A DNA stretch of 64,000 nt from Diadema setosum (Eukaryota; Echinodermata; Echinoidea; Diadematoida; Diadematidae), in the NCBI GenBank assembly GCA_033980235.1, contig CM067070.1, forward strand, positions 5,857,544 through 5,921,543, given 5' to 3'. Below are positions 13,901 through 27,100 of this stretch, piece by piece. The notes beneath the pieces were generated by a model. It searched no databases. It saw only the letters and a list, made by a program, of their open reading frames with translations, and had not been told where the DNA came from. Numbering within the stretch: the stretch's first letter is position 1; every line of letters starts with the position of its first letter. Position numbers and translations under genes: made by a program.

Positions 13901-15440
13901 ACAGTTTTTTCTTTGTGTGTGTGTGGGTGGGATTGTGTGTATGTGTGTGTGTGTTTTGTTTTTAACCTACTGAACCTGCATAGATGTTACTCCAGGCTCC
14001 GTAAACATTTCCACCACACGTATTAGCATATTACACTTAATAGTTAAACAGTACGAATTACTCAATAAACGTCGTATATATTGTGACATATAAAACATCT
14101 TTATGAAAATTAACAGGGAGGAACTTTTTAAAAATTCTATAGGAACGATCATTTCAAAATTATGTCAGATGATGTTGCTCTTTTTTTAATGAATATTATT
14201 TTTAGGTGCTAAAATGGTGCTAGTTCGTCGTGGATGAAATGGGGTATCTTTGTTTCAAAGTTCTTGATTTCTGAAACATATGCATTGACATGACTCATGG
14301 AAGTCATTGCGAATAGCAAAAGCAAAATTTGTTTTAAAGCTAATTATCAGTGGTTTGTGGAATCTATATTGCAGGGAACGTCATAGTGTCTGAATAAAAA
14401 CCCGCTCTGTTGATCTAAATTTTTGTTCGTTTGTGTTTGTGTGTGTGTGTGTGTGTGTGTATCTGTGTTTGTTTGCTTGTTTGTTTATTTGTTTATTTGT
14501 TGCTCTTGTTATTGTTTACTCTTTTGTGTATGTTTTGAAAATTCACTCCTGTGATTTTGTGTCCAACGATATTCTTGGCTATGCAGAGGTAGCTTGAACA
14601 ACAGTGTATCAACAATACAACGAGGATCATTTCAAGCACTTTCCAGCGTCAAAACAATGTATGTTCCCAATGTCACTACTTTCGCAATTCTTCTGTTTCT
14701 GTCGTATTTTAGCAAACCGGGTTCAATTGAATACATATCAGTCAGATATTCAAGAATTTGAATCGTTTCTACATAAGCCAACGAGTGATAAATTCAGTAT
14801 TTCAAAATTAATCTTGTAATTTCTTGACTTGTAACAAGATGGGTATATCAACAATTGGTGATGTTAGCTAAACTTTAAGACTATTTTGTAATGTTCTGTT
14901 TGTCTGTGGAAATCACAATACTTAAAGTACAGATAAAATGCATCGAGACGCGAAGGAAAGAGCGACAAACAAACCGTTTGTAGGAAGTTAAAAAAAAATT
15001 CACCTAACAGTCACCTTAAATGCGTAGTTTTGGGGGGTTTTTTAAGTGCAAGTGTCTTAATATAGTATATGTTAAAAGCATTATCAGTCACTATATCGCG
15101 AGTACATTGTGATTGCACATGTGCCCGTTTTGAAAAAACAAGTTAACCAACAATAAGTAACGAAGATGAAAAAAGAAAAGAACGTGAAAAGTACGTGTTA
15201 TCTGTGTTTCACACTTGTGATAATCACAAATGACATGGCTTCTTTAGGAAAACAGTGTTTATAAAAGAGAGAAGAGTCAAAAATATCGTCGCATATTACA
15301 AGCCACCATTTTGTTTTACGTTCTTTATGCATGTTATTGTTAGTTCGTTATTCTTAATGATGTATATAATATTGTTATTAACACGAATTATAATTCGGCA
15401 TTAAGTATTATGAAATGGTATTAGTTGAAAGTGCTGGTTT

Positions 15441-15482
<42 letters not shown>

Positions 15483-18400
15483 GCAATTCCGCGGTTAGTA
15501 ACGTTACATTTGAACAAGTTTAGATATTTGTTTTTACCACTAAATTACCATTTACTTATTTCAAGTCAAAATCATGTCAAAAACATGTTCATCCTTCCCA
15601 GGTTTATGATACAGAAAAGAATGAACACAATCCAAGAAATATTAGAATTGCTATAGCAACTTAAAGGGCTGGTTAGTAACGTTACGAAAAAAGGACATGA
15701 CAAAAAAATCAATGTTTGTAACAAAAAGTGTGCAAAAATTAAAGTTACTTCAAACAAAGTGTTGCATTAATTTCAATTATTGCATCATGACAAATGTTCA
15801 TGCAATTTTTTTTAGCAGTTCGACCGATAATTTTTTAGCTAGACCCCCAAAAGCATGGTTAGTAACGTTACGGTTAGTAACGTTACATTTGTCCGGAGTA
15901 ATTCCGCAGGTCATTTCACCCTTTTGTAATTGACAAAATGTCACATGACTTCTGGAGTATTTAAATGTATTCATCTTTTACCCTTTAGCAAAACTTTGAG
16001 GAAAAAATTTCAAAGGAACCCACTGTAATTTGCATTTAAGTGAATTTCAGTGTCCCCAGTCCCACATGTACATTTTAAATGATGGTTTTAGATCTCGCAA
16101 AATCAATAAATACGAAAAATAAAATCTACTGAATTTGAAAGACCCTAATGATTGGTGAACATCCATGGCATTAGTTGATACCTATATCAAAGGGTAAGAT
16201 AAAGAGGCACATTTCTTTTATCCATGTCATGTCCACCTAACTGCGGAATTGCCCATATATATATATATATACAGTAAACCTCGGATAAGTCGACGTCGAG
16301 TGAGTCGAAAATCACTTAACACGAAGCAAAATAAAAAGTCCCGATTTTTCCCTATGTATTTTCTCTAAGAAATATTTGGATAAGCCGAAGTACGAGAGTC
16401 GAATTTCGGCTGTGTCGAAGTAAAACATTCAGTCTCTTTTGTACATAACACACGTAATTTACATCACTTGAGCCGAAGAAGATTTGTCTGGCATTCTCAT
16501 TACATTTTCGAGAACAAAAAAATCGGCATATCGCAGAACCCCGTCCCCTGACCTGCTGCAGGTAAGCATGCACACTCGCCGTACCGCTCCGCACGCATGT
16601 CGAATACATACACATGTATACATGTATACCTGTATACATCGATCCATACTTTATCCATACACACAGCACATCCATACTTGCTCAACCAATCGCTGCTTTA
16701 ATATTTTAGTGACAGGTCAAGTGGGCGGAGCTTGTTTTTTCGTGCCCGGCTGCGTATTTTTTATTTACACGCAAGCCTGTGGCTTTTGGCAATTAAATTC
16801 AATGAAACCGCTCCTGATGCGTCTATGCTTACTCCGCTCGGGTTGTTCCCTTGTGTGTTGCGAAGAGTTCTGTGAGTATATTTTATTACACTGTACCCTC
16901 CGCTCGCGACGATTCGATTCGTACAAGTGCATCAGTGAGTGTGTGCACGCGCTGTGAAAGTTTGGCTCGCCGTGGTAGAAATTTGTCGTCTACGTCTTAT
17001 GACATAAGTGCATGGTTGTTATGACATTACACGATATACATTCAAATAAATAAGGAATTTTCTGCATCGATGATAATTACAAAAATGAAATAGTCATTTC
17101 TTGTTGTTTACAAGAGAATGGAACATATACAGAGTGTACATTCGAATATAAAACTGAGATATACATGTACATATTAAAGAAAAGAGTAAGAGAACACGTC
17201 GATTGGGAACAACTCGGGATAATTATGATCTGACTGAATTATGGCACTTAAGATCGGGAGTGTGAATGCAGAAGACTGTCGTCAGATACGACAGCCACAT
17301 TAGTGGTCGAATATTGTTGACATTGATGGGCTCGACACAATATGGTGACAGCATAATTTTATTTTGAATGAAAATCATACAATGATATTGTGAATTAACT
17401 TAAAGGACAAGTCCACCTTCATATACATGTGGATTGAGTGAATGCAGCAATATCAATAGAACGCAACAGTGAAAGTTTGGGGGAAATCCGACAATACGTT
17501 TCAAAAGTTATGAATTTTTAAAATATCTGCGTAGTCACTGCTGGATGAGACGACTACTACAGTGCATATGCGTACAACAATATAAAGAAAAATAAAAAGA
17601 GCATTTCACAAAACTTTACCTTTTGAATAAAGTGCACATTTCTTCGACTTGTTACTGACATACATGTTAAGGGTGATATTATTCCCCCTGCCTTCTGAAA
17701 GGGAGAAGTCAAGTGTTCTTTGGTTATGCGAGAAAAGTGAAAATATGTCAAATTTTCTTTATTCTTTCTTTATATCGTTGTACTCATGTGACATCACAAG
17801 CTATAGTAGTCTTCTCATCCAGCCTTGAGTGAGCAGAAACTTCAAAAATTCATAACTTTTGAACGGATTGTCCGATTTTCCTCAAACTCTCAATGATGTG
17901 CTCTACTAATATTGCTGTGTTCACTCAACCCACATGTTATATGAGGGTGAACTTGTCCTTTAACTCCCTCAGTTTTTGAGCATTTGACTTGAAATTTGGC
18001 ACATGTGACAGCTATGATATAGAGCTGTGCAAACTTCATTTTTTTCTTAATGTTAAACATTGTGTTGCCATGGTAACAGCATTTTTAATGAAAATCATAG
18101 AAATTGTTGATTCATTTACTTGCTTACTCAGGTTTTGAGCACTTTACTTGAGATGTGGCAAATGTCAGTAGCTGTGTTAAAGTACAACATTTCATGATAG
18201 TTCTAATCTAGTTTGTATTACAATACTTCCTGGATATTGGAGGATCAGATTACATCTGTATACTCAGTATACCTTCATGAAAAAAAGTGCTTGAACACAA
18301 AGAAGTGAATAAAATGCATAATGAATTCCTGCAATAGTGGTGTAATGGTTTCCTTCGTACATAATTTGCACGTGACTGCATGTTTCTAGACAAACTGATC

Positions 18401-21129
18401 AATGTAGAGAGTTATAGAAAGTGATCTTGTAAACAAACATTGTGAAGTTTTAAAATGAGAAAGAGAGAAGGGGAGAGACAGAGACTAGCACAGAATGAGA
18501 AACACATAAATTGTATGAGAATTCAAGCAGTGATCGAGGAAGGGAAAAAATACACCAGTCTTGCATTTAAAAAAGGAGGAAGTCGAGAGAGGTCGGAAAA
18601 TGAATATGAAGAGTGAGTCTTTGAAAGTAGTATGAAGAAAAGAGGGGCAGGTTTGAGAAACAAAATAATATACCATCAGTATGAAGATAAATTTGGGTCC
18701 TTTAATAGCAACAGATATAACAGAGGGGGTTGGAGGCTGAGAAATAAATACATGTACATAATGTATATAGATTTAAGCGATCATGTTATCTCACAACTCT
18801 TATGCATGTACATGTACCATTGTATAGCCTATTCCATAACTTTCAACTACTCTCCCTTCAAGCTTTCCTACCATGCGCTTCTTCTCCACTCCTTTTCCCT
18901 TCAATCTTTCCTGTCAATATTTCAATCACCAATCAACGGAGATCGAAAAAGTGTTACATTATACATTACTCGTCATGACATTGTGTAAGCCTATTGGTCG
19001 ATATGCGTTTCAATATCGGTGGGGGGGGGGGGGAGGGGTCGGGCAGGATTGGCTTCACCTTCGGTTCCCCCCCCCCTCCCTCCCCCACATAATTATATTG
19101 TAGCCAATACGTGAATTCGCAACATGTTTGGACTTATAGACTATATACTACAACAATGTACTTGTATAATAAACTTTGGTCACTGTAGCCCATTAGGAGC
19201 CTACTCATCCCCATCATACACCAATAAAGTTGTGGTCTTCCATGGAACCCGCAATAATATTGATCACTGTTGTGCATGATTGATGAGATATCACAGAATA
19301 TTCATTGCTTTTTTTATTTCTTTCCTTATGATTCTCTCTCTCCCCCTCTCCTTCTTGTCAGATTTTTTGTTTTGTTTTGTATTGTCTTGTTTTTCGCACT
19401 CTCACCCGTTTTTATACGTATTTATACATGTACAGCGAGCCAAACTTTCACAGCGCGTGCACACACTCACTGATGCACGTGTACGAATCGAATCGTCGCG
19501 AGCGGAGGGTACAGTACCACAGAAATACTCACAGAACTCTTCGCAAAAAATAAAAAATAAAAATAAAAACGACCCGAGCGGAGTAAGCATAGACGCATCA
19601 GGAGCGGTTTCATTGAATTTAATTGCCAAAATAGTCCAGTCAAAATACGACAAAAAGTGGGTTAACCCACAACTAATTGCAACAGAAACGATTCCACTTG
19701 CATTTGACCCGGAAGAGCTATTAAAATAACGTATTAAAAGTTCCCTAAAATTCGAGTGGTGGATCAGTGTCTAATTTGCATAAATTCAAAATGGCCGCCA
19801 TACAACCTGTTTATGCCTATATCTCGGGATACGTAACCAATAGAAAGTAAATTCCGGTTTCTAAACCTATGTTTTTCAGGTCAAGGAATACAATCATGTT
19901 ATCTGTAGCAACTTTCAAGCATCCCTTCATGTAGTTTTTGCATATATTTGCATATAATTATATGCAAAATGGCCGCCATATTGCCTGTGCAAGCCCGTAT
20001 CTTCGTATACCATTAATGAAGTACACTCAGGAATAAGTCGCTATATATCTGGACATAAAACCCACAAAAAAAAATATATTCTGGTGTCTAAACCTATGTT
20101 TGTTTGGTTTTTTTTTAGGTCAGGGAATACAATTATGATATTAGCAGTAACTTTTAAGCTTCCCTTTATAGATTTTTTGCATATATTTGCATTTAATAAA
20201 TGCAAAATTGCCGCCATAATTCCTCTACAGGCTTATATATCTCTATCTGTAAAAGGTACCCAGTGGTGGTGTCTATGGTCTTAATTTTACTGCTGAAAGT
20301 CACTTTTGTAGAAAACGTTCCAATCAGGAATAATTACCTATATTTCACTAAAAATTTGCATATATTTACACATAAATCTATTCAAATTAAGAGTAGCTTA
20401 TATCCATAAGCTACTCTACAAAAGTTTCATGAGTTTGGACATTTGTTTAGAGAATGTTCTTGTCATATCCTGGTACCATGTCACTCACTCACTTTCTGAA
20501 TAAAAGACCCAGGGGTCCAGCCCTCACTGAGTATCTCAAGTTCACCTTCCATCCATTCTTACAGACTTTTACTTGGGAGAGAGGAAATTGGAAGACTTTG
20601 GGAACCTCTAGGGCCATATCTACAAGCCTTTAGGGACCTCCATGGTCCAGGGAGGCATGATGTTCATATCTTCATGACACTAGCAATAAATGCACCTACA
20701 GTACTAAGTTTGTTGAAATTTGACCATATATGTTTTCAAAAAGAGGATCAAAAATCAAAAGTGGCCCCCAATAGTTTGGTCCCAGCCCCAAGGCGTCCGC
20801 ACCTATAAGTAATATTTAAGGTGCCTTTGGGCATCCTGTGGCCTGGGGTGGAGGGGGGGGGGGGGTTGGAGTATATATATATGAAGAGTTTGTTTGCAAA
20901 AACCGATAAGTCCATATTTGTCAAATGGAGATATTTGCGATTAAAGGTCAAGAAAAATAAAGAAAATGATAAGAAAATTTGTGCTTCTTTTGACGAAAAC
21001 TTCAAAAATATACCTTTATTTGTAGTGATCAATATATCATTTAAAAGATATTATTTTGTACTTTATGACAGAGAATGTACTTCCAAATCTTCAAAAATGG
21101 ACTTATCAGTTTTTGCAAACAAACTCTTC

Positions 21130-21186
<57 letters not shown>

Positions 21187-24100
21187 GATGACGAAGTATG
21201 GTGGTAATGCATTTCAGTTCAACAGTGCTATTTATTCAGACCAAATTTTCGACGGATACATTCGTCTTCCTCACGATCGACAATGACAATTGTGAAGAAA
21301 GACGAATGTTTTCGTCGAAAATTTGGTCTGAATAAATAGCACTGTTGGACTGAAATGCATTACCACCCTAATTCGTCATCTTTTCTGTGCTGGTACCAAC
21401 ACATGGATTACAAGTATCATATTATATGCAAAATTTTTCTTATTATTCTCTTTATTTTTCTTGACCTTTAATCGCCAATATCTCCATTTGACAAATATGG
21501 ACTTATCGGTTTTTGCAAACAAACTCTTCATATATATATATATATATATACATATACAATGTGTAATATTTCGAAAACAAGTTAAACTGCGAAAGTAAAC
21601 TTAAATCTATATGCAATCTCCAAGATATTCAACTTTGTAGATTATACCTAGCTCTGTTACACTTGGTTCTACTTTTGTGTGTGTGTGTGCGTGTGTGTGT
21701 GTGAGGGTGTATGTGTGTGAGGGGAGTTTTTTTTTTATGATAGATTCCTTAATTTCGGGGTTCTGGGACCTTTTGGACATGGTGTCTATTTGAACACCTT
21801 GAATGTCTATCATCCTTGGGATGCTACTTGCCTAGTTTGTTGAAAATATGTCATTACATGGGTTTTTTTAAAGAGAACCTGGAAATGGTTTTTGAAAATG
21901 TATGCATGACCGACGACCGGACAGTAGAATATAAATGATGGCTATTTGCAATATTAGCTTGAACTTTTTTTTTTGCTGTCTTGAACCTTTGGCTAAGATG
22001 AGTTTAAAATCTAATGGATCAAAGTCACTTGATTTCAAGAAAACTTTCTTTCGTTTCCTGTACATTATTTTCATTTTCTAGCTTGTGATAATACAGATAC
22101 TAAGGTATGTAATGTGATCTCTCAAAATAGAGATCAATGATAAAAGTGAAAAACGAGTATAGCTTACACTCACAGTGTTTTATGTGTTTACCACAAATTC
22201 TTGACTAGGATGGTGTGAAATTGCAGTTGATTAATTTAAAGCAAACAGGATCTCGGCTCCATTTCATACTGAAGCGTGGTAAGTCTCACGTTTGTTGCAA
22301 ACTGTGTCGATGTCTTTCGAGAATGCTTCTTATTCCTAGTCACCAATTAGAACAGCATAATCTCACTCCTCACATATTTTAGAAATACAACATTACAAGT
22401 GTCTGATATATGGCCCGCATCTGACACTGGTATGGGTTGTGTGCAGTCAAATCTGCCTGCCCTGCAACTGAACAAGGATGATGACATTGGAGGTTCACAT
22501 ATTTCAGAAATGTAGCAGTGTAATTCCATTACAATACCACTTGCTTGCGAGTTCACCTGTGTATAATCTATGCATGCCTTCTTCTTTTGTTCTGCTTCCT
22601 TGAGCCCCAATTAAAGCATTCTTATGGTGACTCTGCCATGTCATCATCCTTGTTCATTTCAATTTGTTCTAAATTTTGAAAATATTCTTATTCTTCAACC
22701 CAGTTATCATAAATTCTGAAACTCTGTCCTCTGTATCTCTGTATAACTAATAGTTATTCAAATGCAAAAATCTGAAAGTCATCCGGAGGTCTCCTTTAAG
22801 GCATTTCCTTTTTTTTTCTTTTTCTTTGTATCTGGCTGTAAATCACAATGTTTTACATTTTCAGTGAGTCACTTGGTGAAACCGTGCAAGAATATGACAA
22901 AATCCACTTCCATACAAATTATCACGGTCATATGTTGCTCATTGATAAACATGCCTTTACCAAAAGTTTTGCAACAAAGGACACAAGTATCAACTAAACA
23001 TGGATGTAAATCATCGCAGGTAAGAAAAAAAAATGTTTGAATAAAACCCTGCTGAATGATTTAAAGACCAATTTTTGTGTACCGTAAGCACACTTTGAAA
23101 GCTATATGAGATATGTCCAAACTCATGAAACTTTTGTAGAGTAGCTTATGGATAATCATGAACTTGATGATATGCCCCCCCCCCCCCCTTTGGCAAAAAA
23201 AAAGAGAGAAGAAATAAAGAATTGCAACATAGACACAAGTAATAAGCAGTAAACATGAGGGCAAATTACAAAACATAATACATTAAATATCATGCAATCA
23301 TGAAATATTTTAACGATTCCTACTACATAATTTCGGACTTTAATATTTGTGTACCTATTGAGCACACTTTGGAAGATAAGTTGAATTTACAGTTAAATAA
23401 AGGTATGTTCTATTCGATGCTACTTACAGTTGTTTTCTGTTTTGAGGCTGTATCTCAAGAAAATGTGAGTACAATATAATACAATACTTTTGATAAATGC
23501 AAGAATATACACACTAGGAGTAGGATAATCATCAAGGTTTTAAATGGTATTATAACAATTTTCCCTTGATATCTTGGATGAGACATTACAGTACAATTAA
23601 CGTTCTGCAGCTTGTATTCGTATATCTGAAATCATATTCACAGTAGTAATTTGAATAGATTTATGTATAAATATATGCAATTTTTTAGTGAAATATAGGT
23701 AACTATTCCTGAGTGGAACGTATTCTACATCAGTGATTCTCAGCAGTAAAATTAAGACCACAGACACCATCACTAGGTACCTTTTACAGATAGAAATATA
23801 AGCCTGTAGTGGCACTACGGCGGTAATTTTGCATTTAATTGAATGCAAATAATATGCAAAAACTGTATAAAGGGAAGTTTGAAAGTTACTGCTTATATCA
23901 TAATTGTATTCCCTGACCTAAAAAACAGCTATAGGTTTAGACACCAGAATCTATTTTCTGTGGGTTTTATGTCCAGATATATAGCGACTTATTCCTGAGT
24001 GTACTACATTAATGATATACGAAGATACGGGCTTGCGCAGGCAATATGGCGGCCATTTTGCATGTAATTATATGCAAATATATGCAAAAACTATATAAAA

Positions 24101-27100
24101 GGATGTTTGAAAGTTGCTTTACATAACATAATTGTATTCCTTGACCTAAAAAACATAGGATTAGGCACCGGAATTTACTTTCTGTGGGTTATATATCCCC
24201 AGATATAGGCATAAATAGGTTGTATGGCGGCCATTTTGAATTTATGCAAATTAGACACTGATCCACCACTCGAATTTTAGGGAACTTTTAATATGTTATT
24301 TTGATAGCTCTTCCGCGTCAAATGCAAGTGGAATCGTTTCTGTTGCAATTAGTTGTGGGTCATTTCATATTTTGACTGGACTAAAAGCCACAGGCTTGCG
24401 TGTAAATAAAAAATACGCTGCCCGGCTGACTGTATAGTTTTGTTCAATGGAGGTGGGATGGGCCTGGGAGAGTGTTTGTCTCAGGGTAGGTTGACAGAGA
24501 TGGCTACCTATGTTGCACCATAGATATATCACATGCACATTGCCACATTAGCATGCACATTGCCACATTAGCGCAGACATTCTCAGGAGTAACTACTAGT
24601 ATTGATACAAATTCCATGTTCAATTTAGAATAAAATAAGAACATTATCTTCAAGAACAGACAAATTTGAATGCAAACACACACACGCACGCACACACACA
24701 CATGCATGCAAATGTACTATAATACATGTACATAACTGTGAGTCGAAAAAATCGACTCTCGCGAGAGTCGAAGTTCACTTAAGTCAACGCATTTTTGACA
24801 GTCCCGAGAGCTCCGACTAATGCGAGGTTTACTGTATATATGTGAAAGGGCATCAAAAAAACGAACAAAAGTCGCACCCCTGATTTTACGTGAGGTTCAA
24901 AAAATGTAAAATTTGAGTACAAAATTCAAAAAGTACAAAGACAAAGAATAGCAAGTGCAATGAAATAAATCGATAACAGTACACAAATAGATATTTGCAT
25001 TGCATTGAGCAATGTATATACACAGAAACATAAAATAAAATATACAATATTTTTCAGTGAACAACAGAGATCATTGAATGCAGGAGATCACCATCGTAAG
25101 CGATTACGTTTGAAATGGATGGAGTCTTCATTGTTACTATTACCATCGTCACAATAATAGTAAGCGTTTATTAATGTTATTACAAACAGTTTTATTTGGA
25201 ATTCCGACCTAAATTAAGCAAAAGTCAACCAATAAATATGATGATAATGACCTGAAGCGGTTGGGTTTTGTTTTGCCGGCACTAATGTAACTAGACTTGG
25301 AATTTGTCAAGACTGACAAATTAGGTGATCCGATTTTTTTTTTTAATCAATGATTCGAGTCCTGATCGCAATAGGCATGACCATGTAGATTTCATCTGTG
25401 TTTAGAGACATTGGACGTGTGATATTTGGATTCTCATTTAGAAAAGAGAGTCAGGTCTGCTATCTTTGTTACCAAATTCGGTATACACTATAACGAAGAT
25501 ACAGAATGAAGTATATTTGACCATTGACCCAACTTTGCACAGCCAAGATGGCATCTGAGCAAAAAGTGGTTATTTTGTGAAATGATTCTTGTAACATGGC
25601 CTTTGCGTGTGCAAAATATGGGAAAGATAGGACATGTATTCACCAAGATACAGGTTAAAACATTTATGACCTTTGACCCTAATTTACATACCCAAGATGG
25701 TGTCTGATCAAGTAGTTGTTATTTTATGAAATAATGTACGTGACATAAACTAAACATGTGCAAAATATGAGGATGATAGGGGCTGTTTTTCTTGAGTTAT
25801 TGCAAAGAAAGTTGCAGAGAGAAAGAAATATCTCAATACATCGAAGATAAGTTTGAGGTCAACCAAGTTTTTTGACGTGATCTCGGCGTCGTATGAAAAA
25901 ATGGAGAATCACTGATGATATCCCAAAGTCTCAGCTACAACATATTAAAATCTGGGAGAAATTTACAGAAGAGTAAGTGAGGTAGTGCTCGATAAAGACC
26001 GTCATGTCAATTTTCATTTCCAGAAAAATTCCCTCCCATAGAGATAACACGTAAACTGGTTAAATTTGACAAGGTTACATTATATCCATTTTCACGTGGT
26101 GAAGACATCATCCGATTGAAACTTTGATTAACAAAACTTAACGAGTATTACATTGGCTACAACATACTAAAATCTGGAAGAAATTCACCGAAGGGTAATT
26201 GAGCTAGTCGTCGACAATCATGTCAATTTTCACAATCTAGAAAAATTCCCTCCCATAGAGATAACACGTCATAATGAAGATAAAGAAAGAAGTACATATG
26301 ACCTTTGACCCTACTTTGCACAGACAAGATGGCGTCTGAGCAAAAAGTGGTTATTTTGTGAAATGATTCTTGTAACATGGTCTTTACGTATGCAAAATAT
26401 GGGAAAGATAAGACATGTATTCACCAAGATACAGGATGAAACATGTTTGACCTTTGACCCTAATTTACATACCCAATAAGGTGCCCGATCAAGTAGTTGT
26501 TATTTTATGAAATAATGTACGTGACATAAACTAAACATGTGCAAAATATTGGGCTGATAGAGCTTGTTTTTCTTGAGTTATTGCAAAGAAAGTTGCAGAA
26601 AGAAAGGAATATAAAATTACATGGAAGATAAGCTTTAATTTCAACCAAGTTTTTGGGCATGATGCCGACTCCGTATGAAAAAACAAAGGGCACGCTTACG
26701 ATAGCCCAAAGTCTCAGCTACAACATACTAAAATATGGGAGAAATTCACCGAAGCATAAGTGAGCTAGTGCTCGATAAAGATAGTCATGTCAGTTTTCAT
26801 TTCCAGAAAAACTGCACTCCCATAGAGATAACACGTGAACTGGTCAAATTTAACAATGTTACTTTTAATCCCTTTTTACGGGGTGATGCCGTCATCCACT
26901 CAAATTGTTGTTATTATATATCTGAAAGACCATTTAATAAGCTACAACATATTGAAATTTGGACGAAAATCAACTAAAGAAAAGGTGAGATATGCTTGAA
27001 TGAACTTGAAATTTGATGACGTCATTTTGAAAATTTTCTTTTTTAACTTTATTAAGAAATTTGATATATTTTAATCATTTTTCCAGCATTGCCAACCCAT

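Larger units (their letters stand above)
16272..24834. mobile_element. 8.6-kb composite DNA transposon with pogo/Tigger-like ends
   Basis: The left end CAGTAAACCTCGGATAAG and the right end TGCGAGGTTTACTG are inverted repeats, flanked by TA on both sides. Known: CAGTA..CCTCGG-type ends with a TA duplication are typical of pogo/Tigger elements. No intact transposase ORF was found inside. The interior holds a MITE (17399-17962), inverted blocks (16738-16965 against 19433-19627, and 19740-20400 against 23610-24300), one MITE C copy and a perfect hairpin, so it is a non-autonomous carrier of other repeats. Confidence 0.6.

Noticed and set aside
22870..23018. Internal exon between TTTTCAG and GCAG|GTAAGA
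   Set aside because: No recognised domain, no compatible partner exon, and it lies inside a composite transposon.
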